Assembly: GCA_029844215.1 (NCBI GenBank)
Contig: JAQGDG010000146.1
Coordinates: 245,387-309,386, forward strand
DNA: 64,000 nt
Direction: 5' to 3'
DNA from: Przewalskia tangutica
Taxonomy: Eukaryota > Streptophyta > Magnoliopsida > Solanales > Solanaceae
The position numbers and the translations under genes were made by a program. The notes under the pieces were generated by a model. It ran no database searches and had not been told where the DNA came from. It was given only the letters and a program-made list of their open reading frames with translations. Below are positions 49,447 to 60,599 of this stretch, one piece after another (position 1 is the first letter of the stretch; every line of letters begins with the position of its first letter).

Positions 49447-51623
49447 TACGTACGTACATTCTTTTCAAAAGACTCCTTTTTTATGTAAAACCCCAAGATA
49501 CTAACACCCGTGGTATCAAGGTGTGTCTATTTTTCAAAGTAAGTTACTACACTTTTAGAAAACTCATTTCAAAGCTTGGAATCAAGTAACTTCAAATTTT
49601 CACAATCTAGGCAACTTATGCCTAATAATCAAAATAGACAACTTTCTTAACCTTCCATAAAGCCGTTATAACCAACTTCCCATAAAGCCGTTATAACCCT
49701 TTATGGTTTTAGACATATTCATTCCTTTTTATAACCAAGAGACTTATACTTAATACCAAGTATCACATACTTACAAATCAAGTTTCTTCTACTTAAATCA
49801 TGTCATTTCTCCTCTTTTAAAACAATTAAGTACATCACTCCTTTGACTCCCCTAAAGTCATTATAACAACCCTTAGGTTTTGGAACTAAGGCACTAGCCA
49901 AAATATTTGGAAACCCCTTCCTTTTCAAGACTCTATGTACTTCAAGAAAAATACTTTCACTTTTAAGAATCCAAACTCCACTAAGGAAATGGATTATACA
50001 ACTTACAATTTAAACATCAAAGTACAATCGCTTAAGTACATAGAACAAATTCTATTTTAGGCAATCCAAATACAACCAAGGAATGGATCATTTGGCCGAG
50101 TAGACATACTTTCTTTATCTTAAGGAATCATGCTAGAAGAGGAGATAGTTCACATACCTTTTCGGCTAAATCCACAAGCTGCTTCTAATACGCTGCACGA
50201 AGTGTCAACCTATAATGGTCACAACAAGACTATCAACTTATAGTCTCTAACGTAGAATAACACTAAGTATACGGTCTCTAATTCTACGGAAAATTGGGCA
50301 GCACTTCCTTTTTTTCTACTCACTTTGCCACCTTTTTCAAGGCCGAATACAATAACCAACACGCCACATTTAAGGCTCAAAACAACAAGCAAACCAAAGG
50401 GGATTACACGCCTTACAATACGTGTAAAATTCCGCCCCACAATTAATACGAAGTAGTCCCATGTTCAAGCCATTCTCGGCCAACAACAACTCAACACAAG
50501 TCCTTTCCAATTCTTTTTCAATTCCAAGTTCTAAGGTCTAACATGTTATATAGCCATAAACAACTTCAACAACTACAATTTCCCTCTTTATACAACATGC
50601 GACGACTTAAACTAATAATCGACTTGAATTGTAATCTTAAAGCTAACCATGCTAGTTTTCGGATTAGGGTTCCAATAGCCAATAAACTTATCCAACTTCA
50701 TACTATATAACTAATGCTTGATAATATCCATAGCTACAACAATAAGTAAGTCTTAACTACTAAAACGACAAAATTTATACCTTTATAAGCCCTTAAAATT
50801 TCCGAGATTCAAAGTCGCGCCTTAGCAATTCTTAGCTCCTTTCCTTAGGTTCCAATCCGCTCCAAGCACTCCTTAGAAGCCTATGAAGAACTCATCTTCA
50901 AGTTCCAACTTCAAAGTTGAAGAACTCCTTAAGTTTCCGCCTTGCGACTAACGTAAAAACACCGTTTTTCCGAAATATTTCTATTGAGATATCCTTATAA
51001 TACTCTTAGGAACCTTGGGTTTAAGTCTTGTGAATTATGGATCACAAACTAAATTTTTGTGCTGATAGCTAGTGAACCCGAGAGCAACATGCCAAGAACA
51101 ACAATGTGTGATTTTTTCTAAGTGTTAAGACCTGTCTTGCACTCAGATAGTATATAAAACACATCGAGGGCTTAGACAACACACTTGCGTGGATCGATGA
51201 GGATCATTAATTAAATAGCCAAGTGGACAAGTCGATTTGGTCAATATTATCAAGCTTCAAGACTTGATCTTTCACGGTCAATGACCATTTTAGCCTTGCA
51301 AAATTTTCGACCAAGACCACATGGAGGTAACACGTGTCGCCTCTCATTCGCCCATAAAATTCAGAACCCTCGGGCCCCACAAACGAAAATTTCTGTGGGC
51401 CCCACGTGACCAAATCCGCAAAAATAAATTTCCATAAAGTTAATAAGTTCCATACTCTTCAAATAATGTATTTTGAGAATCTAATTCTCCTCTACGAACA
51501 TTTTTCCTTTCCGACGTTCGGAAGATTTTTCTTCTAAAAACAATTCTTCCTTTCGCACTAATTTCCTAGTCTTGATTCCTTACATACATTCTCTTATGCA
51601 TGTCCCGACTTACTGATGTAACA

Positions 51624-51740
51624 TTCTTCCCCTTAGAAACATTCGCCCTCGAATGTTCTTAGCCCTGTCCAAATTATACAAACTCCGACATAAACTCTAT
51701 ACTATGCCTCAATCAAAATCGCACAAGATCAACGACGTCA
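51624..51740 (-). mobile_element. Start of a second copy of B internal sequence
   Basis: Repeats 45811-45930 (purine tract, ACATTCG...CGAATGT, then ACAAACTCCGACATAAACTC) on the far side of the right LTR. It is cut by element D near 51740. Confidence 0.8.
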
Positions 51741-52319
51741 CACGACCTGCTCCGGTTCGTGATCGTGCCTTACCGGGCACCTAAGTAGTCATACATCGTA
51801 GTAATCTGAAATATAAAGCAAGACATGAAACAGCTTTATAAAATAAGACACGCTTTATGTGATAAAACATCGCTTTTCGCATATATATAAAAATACGGTT
51901 TAGAAGCTACATCCGACAATCGCATAAATACGACATGCACTTAAGGAAATATATAACTATGGCGACAGGCCCCGCCATACCCTCGATCAGATAAAACTAT
52001 CTACAACAGGAGATCATACCTAAAAGTAGAGCCTCCTAAAAGACGGAGCTCCCGACACCAACGTAGAGATCCTAAGAATCGTGGATCTAGCACTCGCTTC
52101 TTACCGCAGATGAACGCAGCCTCGGGCGAGGTCGCATAACAGTACTAAGTATATGAAATCAGAAATACTTAAATGAAACATATCATTTTAAAAACAGTTT
52201 TGCAAGTATAAAACAACCATGAAACCGCATATATACATCACAAACAAGAGCAAAGAATAGGTAAATCAGAATGTGTCTTTTCTAGGTCGCGAATGATCAA
52301 GCAGGCCATTGCCTGTAGA

Positions 52320-52560
52320 TCACCGCAAGCCTAATCTCGACTCGTAGTCCGCATAGGCCAATCACATAGGCCCGCATAGGTATATAACCCCGCATCGAGG
52401 GTAGCTACCTCGGATCGCCCCGACTCGCCGTCCGCACGCCACATGCATCGCATGAGGTATAACCCCGCACACTAACCCGAACTCCCGTAGTTCGCATAGG
52501 TCCTCGACCCGCATGAGGTATTCTCGATCATGGTCCTGCATCACCGAAGTCTACCCCGCA
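52320..52560 (-). repeat. CCGCAT-type repeats in D 3' LTR
   Basis: Irregular units CCCGCATAGG and CCCGCATGAGGTATAACCCC with CGACTCG... spacers. Partner at 62460-62700. Confidence 0.6.
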
Positions 52561-54239
52561 TCGGAGGCACTAACCCCTGTGAATATGTCAAGAGGCGAGT
52601 GATGTTACACTAACCTAACAAATTATCGTTAACAACATAAGCACAACAAGAATACTTTTTACACAAACGCTACAAGACACTCAACACACATAGCATCATA
52701 TCATGTCTACTTATCAAACCATCTTATTATTCTTTTCACAATTCAATATAAGTCCGTTATAAACACATAGGCAACTGTTTCTTTTATCAATCTTAAGTGG
52801 TTATACTTAACTTCCCATAAAGCTAGTATAACTCTTAAGCTCGCTTAAAAACCAATTAGTTCTCTTCATTAAAAATGATTCAAAGATTCTTATGAAATGC
52901 TTTCAGATCTTTATTATTCAGTGCTTAAGCCAGGCATCGCTGTAAGTGTTATTCAGCTTAAGCCAGGCATCGCGTAAGTATTATTCAGCTTAAGTCAAAG
53001 ACACCGCCAGAGTTATTATTCGCCAACACATCTACGCCTACCGCATTATATATATTGTAAAATATCATGCTTTAGGAAGAATCACATACCTTCTCAAAAC
53101 CACCGCCAAGTCAATATGTCGCGCGCAGAGTCACCATAATAGTCATGCATATCTATCAAAGACTACTCAAGGTCATTCTAAACAGAGGGTTCACAATTCT
53201 ATGGAAAGTCAAGATTTCCCTACCCGTGAGCTATATAAGTTCATCAGGAAAACAAATTCTATGTAAGTACAATTTTGATTATTCTTCTTTAAACCCTTCT
53301 ACTCGGGGTAATAGCTCAATTATATTCGTGATATTCTTCTAAGTATTTAATACTTATTCTAATACTACAACAAGAAGTATTCTCTAATTCAAAAGAGGGT
53401 TAGGATTAGTTACCCAAGAAGCCCAATAATATCCTAGATAAAGTCGCCGAGCAAGGTTTAGCTCATAAGTTGTACGCCCAGAGCTCCAAGAAACCTTGAA
53501 GTTCTTCACAACTTCTACTAAGTACTAAGGGATTTGGGCTAGGTATTTTGGGCATTATAACAATACTAGAAGACAACTTTTCTACCAAGGGAGGTAGATT
53601 TTTGGCTAGGTTAGTGGCCTCGCCAAACTACTAGGCTGTATGGGGGTATTCGTCAGGTGTCACGACCCGACCCTGGCCGTGGATCGTGCCCTACCCGGGC
53701 ACCCTGCCTGTATACATCAGAGAATAGCAGCGAAACATACACAACGTAAACACATGCGTAAATAATATACACACAAAGCTAGCCGACAAGGCCGCTTCCA
53801 TAACATAAACAAAGTCAAAAGTACAACTTACGACTCTTCTTGTAGCCCAACCACATACGTGAATACTGCACTTAGGAATAATAATCGTGGATGACAGGTT
53901 CTCGCCATACCGAATGTACATAATCTACAACATCGTGACAAGATCGTACTAAAAGAAAGACAAGCTTCCGAGAACGGAGCTCCAACGCCCGATAAGTGAT
54001 CCTAAGAATGGATCTGCCACTCGCCACCCTTTCTCGCAGATGAACGCAGCCCCGAGGAAGGGGGTCAGACACAATATGTACTAAGTATGTAAATCGAAGG
54101 TAATCAGAATTACAATGTAAGTTTAAAATAAAGTCGAGACATGTATGATAACAAAATTACAAGACACAGGCCTTACTAACAATGAGAGGAAATCAAGAGA
54201 ATACGCACAACATCATAATAATAGCCTCGCAATCAAATC

Positions 54240-54480
54240 ACGGGTGGTAACCCTCAAACCAGGTGGTATAACGCTCGGGTTCTTACCTCATTTACACTCT
54301 ACCCTCAAGGTGGTATAATGTCTGGGTTTGCCCTCATTTATACTCTTACCCCAAGAATATAGTAACGCAGTGGTATAACGCCTGGGCTTACCCTCATTTA
54401 TACTCTTATCCCGAGAAGGTGGTATAGCCTCGGGTTTGCCCTCACCGATACTCTTACCCTATCTCAAAAACGGCCTACAT
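54240..54480 (-). repeat. ~60-70 bp tandem array in H
   Basis: Four units of GGTGGTATAACGCCTGGG then TTACCCTCATTTATACTCTTACCC. Not present at the same place in the related LTR G. Confidence 0.8.
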
Positions 54481-55344
54481 AAAATAATTAAGCAAGTTAG
54501 CAATTCCCTAACTTCTTATTAGTCTTATTCTTCTACACTCTCATTTTAGTTTACTTAAGGCACTATCATGTCTTTTATAAGAATCCGGGAATTTAACCCA
54601 AAGTACCACGTACTCCTATTCTTTAAAAACAAATGACTCTTTTTAGTAGAAAGCTTCCAAGACACTAGTAACCATAGTATCCAGTCTAAATTACATTTCA
54701 AGACAAGTCACAATACCTTTAGAATTTAAAGTAGGTTTCTAAATCGTTGACTCCTTTTCTTATCAAAAACCTTAGGCAATTGATACCTTAAAATCAATTT
54801 GCCTTTCATTAACACAAGTCATTTACCTTTTTCATAAAATCAATATAACCAACTCCCCATAAAGTCGTTATATTCACTTTATACTTTAGTCAAGCACATT
54901 TTCCTATTCAAGGGACTTATACGATTAAAATGACAAAAGTATCACATACTTTAAATTCCTTCAAGTCCCTTAACTTTACTAAGACTTAAGACATTCTTAA
55001 TATTTTCAAAGTGAGTTAACTTCCTAACTCACCCGACTTGGCATTTTATAAGGCTAGTAAGGAATGTCAAAGTCTCAGACGCTCACCGCACTATATACGC
55101 TAAACTAGTCATGCTCAAAAGATAGGAAAGTTCTACATACCTCGTCTGTCAAACCACTTGCCAAGTACAAAGTCCCGCCCGTAGTATGTCAACCTATAAT
55201 GTTCACAATACGCCTATTAAGGCCTCACTACAATCGTAGAATATCATAAGTGTTAAGTCCCTATATTCTACTTAAAATCTGACAAAGACTCTCCTTTGTT
55301 TTTACTTACTTTGCCACCTTTTCAAGGCCGAAATACAATAACCA

Positions 55345-55515
55345 AACAGCCCCAATTGGCTCACAATTATATAGCAAGTAGTCCAATTCAAATGAATAAC
55401 TACACACCCAATTGGCTCACAATTATATAGAAAGTAGTCCAATTCAAATGAATAACTACATGTCCCAATCGCTCACAATTTTATAGAAAGTAGTCCAATT
55501 CAAATGAATAACCAA
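55345..55515 (-). repeat. ~56-bp tandem triplicate in H
   Basis: Three copies of CCAATTGGCTCACAATT, TATAGAAAGTAGTCC, AATTCAAATGAATAAC. LTR G lacks the triplication at its corresponding position (about 30130-30240). Confidence 0.8.
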
Positions 55516-57083
55516 ACAATACAAACTACATTCCAAATTCGCCACATTGATTCAACAAATCCAATTCTTATCCAATTTCCGCTTCAATCCAATTTAGTAG
55601 CATAACATGATATCAAGTCGCATTTGATTATAATAACCATAATCCTTAAGTCGCTGACATGCGACTGTTCTAACAACGACAAATTGTAATTCACTTAGTC
55701 ATGGCTTACATTACATTTCTGATTTCCAAGGCTATAATCAATCCATAATCCTTATAACCTCAAGATAACAACTTCATGCTCGCAATATACAAAGCTATCA
55801 ATAACAATATAAAAATGCAATCTTATAACACCTTTAAAAGAACAAGATTATACCTCAATGATACTTAATCCAACTCCAATCCAAATCGCTTCCTTAGTAG
55901 TTCTGTAACCTCTCCAAGCCACTTCAATCCGCTGCTGAGACCCTTAGAACAACACCAACAATTAACCTTCAAATTTCCAAACAAAACCTAGAAAGACCCT
56001 TTAGGTTTTCGCTTATGACTAACCCAAAACAATCTTTTCCAAGATTTTTCTATTGAGACGTGTTTACAATACACCTAAGACGCGTTTAAAGCTGGAATCA
56101 AATGGACAAGAAACTAAATTTTTTTCCCTTTCCTTTTAGTGAACCCGAGACACCCTAGTGTGTTCTTCAAATTTTGGGTAAAAATTTCAATTGTTTAAGC
56201 CTCTCTACTAGTAGTAATATAAAGTACTGATGGTCATGATAAAAACACATGGGTGGTTTAGATGAAGTCTTCTAAAATATCAAGACCAAAAGTGGGCCCT
56301 TTGACTTTGGTCAATGTTCTCATGCTACAAGTAGCAAGTCTTAGCCATAGAAGACTTATGGTAAATGACCATATTGGCCATGCCATTTCGTCCAAGGCAT
56401 TGCTAAGGGGGGGGTGACACGTGTCGCCCTCCCATTCGTCACAACACTTACGTTATCCGACAATTCCATAATTCCGACAAATTCCAAGTCTCTAATCTTA
56501 ACACTTGTGAGTTCTTACTTATATTCTTAAAACATGTCCTGCAATTACGGGGTGTAACAAAGGGCCTTCACAAGGGGAGGGGGAAGGTGTTGGACGAAAA
56601 GGCTACAAAGGGAGAGGAGAGGATTTTCAAGACTTGGAAAGATTTGTGGATGAAGAACTCTTCATCTCTAAGGGGGTATTTATAGGTCAAGAAGTGGCCA
56701 ACCAATGGCCAAGATTAAGACAAGTGCAAGGCAAGTGTAGGGTGAGGATTAACTATACACAAATATCCTACCAACTCCTTGACTTGTGCACAAGGCACAA
56801 AAAACGTGCTCACCATTGTCCAAATCGTCCAAACGGACGCATTTCAAGTTCATCAATCGGAGCGGTGACAAGGTCGCCTCCCGCTGGTCCAAAATGTTTC
56901 GCCTCTAAAAATCCGCAAAAATTAGAAATGGCATAGCCGAATTTACCCTACGAAAGTCGTGGAAACGCTTTCGCCTAAAACTATTCGCTTTCGCGAGTCA
57001 GGCCCAAAAAACGCTTTGCCTAAACTTTAAGGCTAGACTTTTCAGACGTATTCCCTCACGCATACCGGAAATACGGTATAACA

Positions 57084-57098
57084 TTCTCCTCCTTAGAA
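57084..57098 (-). other. Polypurine tract of element D
   Basis: TTCTCCTCCTTAGAA, identical to that of C, next to the LTR end. Confidence 0.75.
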
Positions 57099-57219
57099 AC
57101 ATTCGCCCGAATGTTCCTTCCCAAGACGCTTAACGATAAGATTCTTCATAACTAAAACAATTGCAAACGCCACACACGCCACGTAACAACACTTAGCGTA
57201 AACGATAACTAAAATTTAC

Positions 57220-57417
57220 AAAAGAGGAAAGTGAATTACCCGAGGCGGGGAATAGGTGAGGATACTTCGCCTCATGTCCTCCTCGCTTCCCACGCCATCT
57301 CCTCCCCGAGCTCGTTCCGCCACAAGACTTTGACTGAAGCCACGCCCTCGTCCGCAGACGCCTAACCCGACGATCGACTATCGCCACGGAATCTCTCATA
57401 CGATAACCCCTGGCCAC
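57220..57417 (-). pseudogene. Chromodomain at the D polyprotein C-terminus
   Basis: The minus frame gives 'VAIVDRRVRRLRTR', then, after shifts, a 'SVKVLWRNEL..EMAWEA..DMR'-like stretch, then 'KYPHLFPASG'. This matches the layout of the C-terminal chromodomain of Tekay/Del chromoviruses (…VDRxVRxLRxK…VKVxWRN…ATWE.E.DM..RYPHLF). Chromodomains of this group are thought to guide integration to marked chromatin. This is the main reason for the clade call. Confidence 0.7.
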
Positions 57418-57839
57418 CGGACATCACAATCTGTACCCTAGACGGATCCTCGATACATCTCCTCAAAGATAGATACGTGAAAATCGGATGCATCGCCTCA
57501 GACGGACGGCAGATTCAACTCATAGCAACCTTGCTTACCTCATGACAACTCAAACGCCTAACGTACCTAATGAAGTTTCCTTCTTCCCGAATCTCATCAC
57601 ACCCTTCATGGGTGACACCTTTAGAAAACCCAATCATGAACCTCGAACTCAAGATGCCGACGACGATGACAGATACGATTTCGGCCGACTCGAGTCATTA
57701 ATAGCCGCCTTGATAAGCTTCACCTTATCCATCGCCACTGCATCAACCGTCCCACTAGCCGCACTCGCCCACCTCAACCAACCTATAGGCGATCTCGCAC
57801 TTCTCCCATACAAGGCCTCATAAGGCGCCATCCGAACAC

Positions 57840-58461
57840 CGGAGTGGTAGCTATTATACGCGAACTCAACTAGAGGCAATGATCCTCCCAACTACCATCG
57901 GTCAATAACACAGCTCGCAGATATCCTCGCAGTCCGGATAGTGCGCTCGCCTCGTCCGCTCGCTCAGGATGAAATGCAAGATTTGTGCTCACTCGCCCCT
58001 AAACTCCTCGGAAGCGACTCCAGTTAGCCGAACCGGGCACCCTCGCCTGATATGATCAAGTAGGGACTCCATGCGCACCGACGATCTTCTGATGTAAAGT
58101 CCGCATAATCTCACCAAAAAGTCGCCCCGACGGAAGAAAGTGGGCTGATTTCGCCACCGTCGACGATAACCCATATAGAATCATGTCTCTCCGAGTGTGA
58201 GGTAATCCTCGATGAAGTCCATGTTGATTACCTCCCACTTCCGTGTCGATCTCAATCGTTCAGAATAAACCACCGTGCCTCGTGCTCTACCTTCACCGCC
58301 GACAACACGCATCGAGCTACTAACTCGCAACGCCCCTCTTCGCCATCCCACCAATACACGTATCTAAGGTCATGGTACATCTTGGTCGACTTTGACGGAT
58401 AGAGTAACGCGCTACCGTGCTTCCCCAAGAACTCACGACGGGTCCTCAAACATCCGAACAC
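57840..58461 (-). pseudogene. Integrase domain relic of D
   Basis: Reading on the minus strand, the HHCC zinc region is at 58252-58420 (SKSTKMYHDLRYVYWWDG, then VARC and C..VKVEHE). The core start, resembling 'INMDFIEGLPHTRR', is at about 58170-58238 and carries the first catalytic Asp in another frame. An 'LAFHP...DG' region is near 57945-57985. 'LPLVEFAYNSYH' then 'MAPYEALYGR..RSPIGW' are at about 57770-57885. These are hallmarks of plant Ty3/gypsy integrase. Frameshifts separate the pieces. Confidence 0.85.
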
Positions 58462-58699
58462 ACACCGCCAAACCTTAGCACCCCATCAAAGTGCTACCTC
58501 AAAAGCGACCTTGCCTCACGTAAGAGTCAGATCACGATATCGAATCAAAGCCGGATCTCGAATCGCTTTCTTCACCTCTCAACGATGGAAGACTCGCAAC
58601 CTCACTAACTCTAACCCCATCGCTATCGTAATCAATCAAACGGACACCAAGGCTCGCTAATCGATGCAAATCACGAACCATGTCCTCCTCTCTACCACA

Positions 58700-59720
58700 T
58701 CCGAGCAGGCTCCCATCGACTCTACGACTAAGAGCATCCGCCACAACATCGCCTTCCTGTGGTACAGATATCAACATCGTAATCCTAAGCAACTCTAACC
58801 ACCGCCTTCGCCGTAGTTCACTCCTCCGTCAAGATATACCGAGGCTCTGTGGTCTGTGAAATATCCACGTGAACCCCATACAAATAAGGCCTCCGCATCT
58901 TCAAAGCGGATCACACCGCCAACTCCAAATCACGCGGGTAGTTCCTCGTGTTTCTTCACCGCCGACGCATATGCTATAACCCCGCCACGCATCAACACAC
59001 ATCCCAACCCGGCGCCCGACGATCACAATACACGATATAACCATCCGACCTCCGAAGAGTAAGAACGGGCGGCCATTTCTTTTCAAAGAATCGAAACCTC
59101 GCTACAAGCATCACCATCAAACTTCGCCGCTTTCCGAGTCACCCTAGTCAACGTGCGTAGATACAAACTTCTACGAACCGATAATATCCTCGCAAGGCCT
59201 GTAAAATCGCGAACCTCTGCTGAGTAAGAGGTTCAGGCCAAGTCCCCGATCGCTTCGATCTTCGCCAGATTCACTGAATGCCATCACCCGACAATATGCC
59301 CAAGAAACGCCATCAAGTCAACCAAAACTCACATTTGGAAAACTTGGCGCATAAATCGCTGGTCCCGAGAATCACAAGATAGCCTCGTTGCTTCGCATGC
59401 TCTCGCCCGAGCGAATAAACCAAGATATCATCACGAACACTATCACAAACGTGTTCAAAATGGTTTGAACACTGCTCATCAAATCCATGAATATCACGAG
59501 CATCGTCAACCTAAAAGACATGACCGAACTCATAATGCCTGCACGTCCTAATGCGCCCTGTGGACATCCACCTCTCGACTCGCACTGATGATAGCCCGAT
59601 CGCAGATCAATCTTGAGAAACATCTCGCACTCGCAATCGGGTCGAACAAATCATCAATCCGGAAGGGGTATTCGTTTAATGGTCACCTTGTTCACCGCTC
59701 AGATCAACACACACGCGCAG
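58700..59720 (-). pseudogene. Reverse transcriptase and RNase H relic of D
   Basis: On the minus strand, 'LNKVTIK...PLP..DDLFD'-type RT text lies at about 59640-59700, and 'FLKIDLRSGYHQ' at 59585-59623. The catalytic 'FxDDILVYS' region at about 59405-59445 reads FVMILVYS or similar because a base is missing at the Asp pair. RNase H begins near 59040 (CD...G.GLGCVL.., 'VIAYAS') and ends 'VVADALSRR' at 58721-58750. Inactive as written. Confidence 0.85.
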
Positions 59721-60149
59721 CGCCCCGCCCTTCTTCTTCACGAACAATACCGCCTCCTGTGAGAAACACTCAGCTCGATGAAGCTCTTTCTCCAAAGAAA
59801 TCTCTAAGCCGATCCTTCAACTCTCTCAACTCGCAAAGTGCCATTCAGATGGCGAATGGAAATAAAGCCGAGTGTCCGCAATATGTCAATACAAAACTCA
59901 CCTCTCTCGTGAGGATACCCGGAGGTCATCCGAAACACGCCCGGGAACTTCGACCATCGAATCGATCAAAATCTGGTACCGCAGCCTTCAGATCAAACAC
60001 CAACGAGATGGTAGATATACCCTTCGCACCATCTTTCTAGCCTCGAGGTAGAAATAAACCTACCTCTACGATACCGCGTTCTCCCACTCAACAACCGCTT
60101 CTCGTGAAATCGAACTGCATTACTTCTCTTCAGCTACATTGGCGAGAAA

Positions 60150-60430
60150 GAAGCTAGCCAATCCATCCCCATGATCACGCCAAGTCAATCATCTCCAACT
60201 CTATCAAGTCCGCCAGTGGTCCGACGATCGAATGGTCACAGACAAGCTCTATATACCCGCCGAGCTACCACCAATCACCCATCGCGTAGCTACTCAGCGG
60301 CTCCATGGACTCGTGCTCTATCCCTATCCTACTAGCAACAAGGGAGATATATAGACAGTAGAACCTGATCTATCAACGATACACATCAAACTCAGAACTG
60401 AGCAAAGTACCGTGACGACATCAGCGAGGC
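60150..60430 (-). pseudogene. Aspartic protease relic of D
   Basis: Minus-strand text around 60340-60430 gives, across frames, 'EASPDVVTGTL', 'FDVYA.ID' and a 'DPGSTLSY'-like stretch, the Tekay-type protease with DPGST in place of the commoner DTGAT. 'GMDWLASF' follows at about 60150-60175, equivalent to the usual 'LGMDWL'. It would process the polyprotein. Confidence 0.65.
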
Positions 60431-60599
60431 CTCCCGATCCCGCTTACCGGACAAAGCATAAATGCGATTCGAGGACCGCTAGAACTGACCCGAGCCACGA
60501 CTCTCGCCGCGACTGCTGACCCATGAGTACTCGCCCGGCGAGTAATCGTAGGAGAAAGAACACGCGAAAGAACTCGTAGGCCGACTCCTACCATCGCGA

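Larger units (their letters stand above)
47473..51623 (-). repeat. Element B right LTR
   Basis: Starts near ...CACATGCCCCGAACCCC (the initial TGT is eroded) and ends TGATGTAACA at 51623. It is collinear with the left LTR. It carries a homopolymer T run at about 47566-47577, the CCCACATCG repeats (48130-48540), the 48-bp array (48655-49446) and GGTAACACGTGTCGCC at 51326-51341. The 415-residue minus frame at 48221-49468 is the array translated and is not a gene. Confidence 0.8.
32639..51740 (-). mobile_element. Element B: LTR-internal-LTR-partial internal array, gag-only
   Basis: On the minus strand the order, left to right, is 3' LTR (32639-45810, split by C), internal region (45811-47472), LTR (about 47473-51623), then the first ~117 bp of a second internal copy (51624-51740) cut by element D. 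Excluding C, the LTRs are about 4.1 kb, the longest here. LTR pairs are very similar. The internal region carries gag and a purine tract only. The extra internal copy beyond the second LTR implies a tandem (three-LTR) structure or two adjacent elements. The true right end and any target duplication partner of GAAGT (32634-32638) lie outside the window. Confidence 0.75.
53658..56559 (-). mobile_element. Solo LTR H (2.9 kb), same subfamily as G
   Basis: Plus-strand start TGTCACGACCCGACCC; end GGGGTGTAACA (minus start TGTTACACCCC). No internal region lies on either side; D LTR sequence resumes directly at 56560. The flanks are TCAGG on the left and AAGGG on the right. They do not match perfectly, but a two-base loss on the left would give an AAGGG duplication. 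It contains repeats at 54240-54480 and 55345-55515 and GGTGACACGTGTCGCC at about 56413-56428. The frames in it are not supported. Confidence 0.8.
51741..57083 (-). repeat. Element D 3' LTR, interrupted by solo LTR H
   Basis: Parts 51741-53657 and 56560-57083 are collinear with 61874-63835 and with the ends of the A and K LTRs. It carries CCCGCATGAGGTATAACC-type repeats (52320-52560), a ~40-bp unit (TATTCAGCTTAAGCCAGGCATCG, 52915-53010) and a TATA-type tattTATAGG near 56684. It ends GGTATAACA at 57083. Confidence 0.78.

Noticed and set aside
48221..49468. 415-residue minus-strand reading frame as a protein-coding gene
   Set aside because: It is a translation of the 48-bp tandem array inside an LTR; the period is a multiple of three, so openness is automatic. 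No promoter or domain supports it.
59588..60040. 150-residue plus-strand frame
   Set aside because: It is the complement of the D reverse transcriptase and linker; the minus strand carries the conserved motifs.
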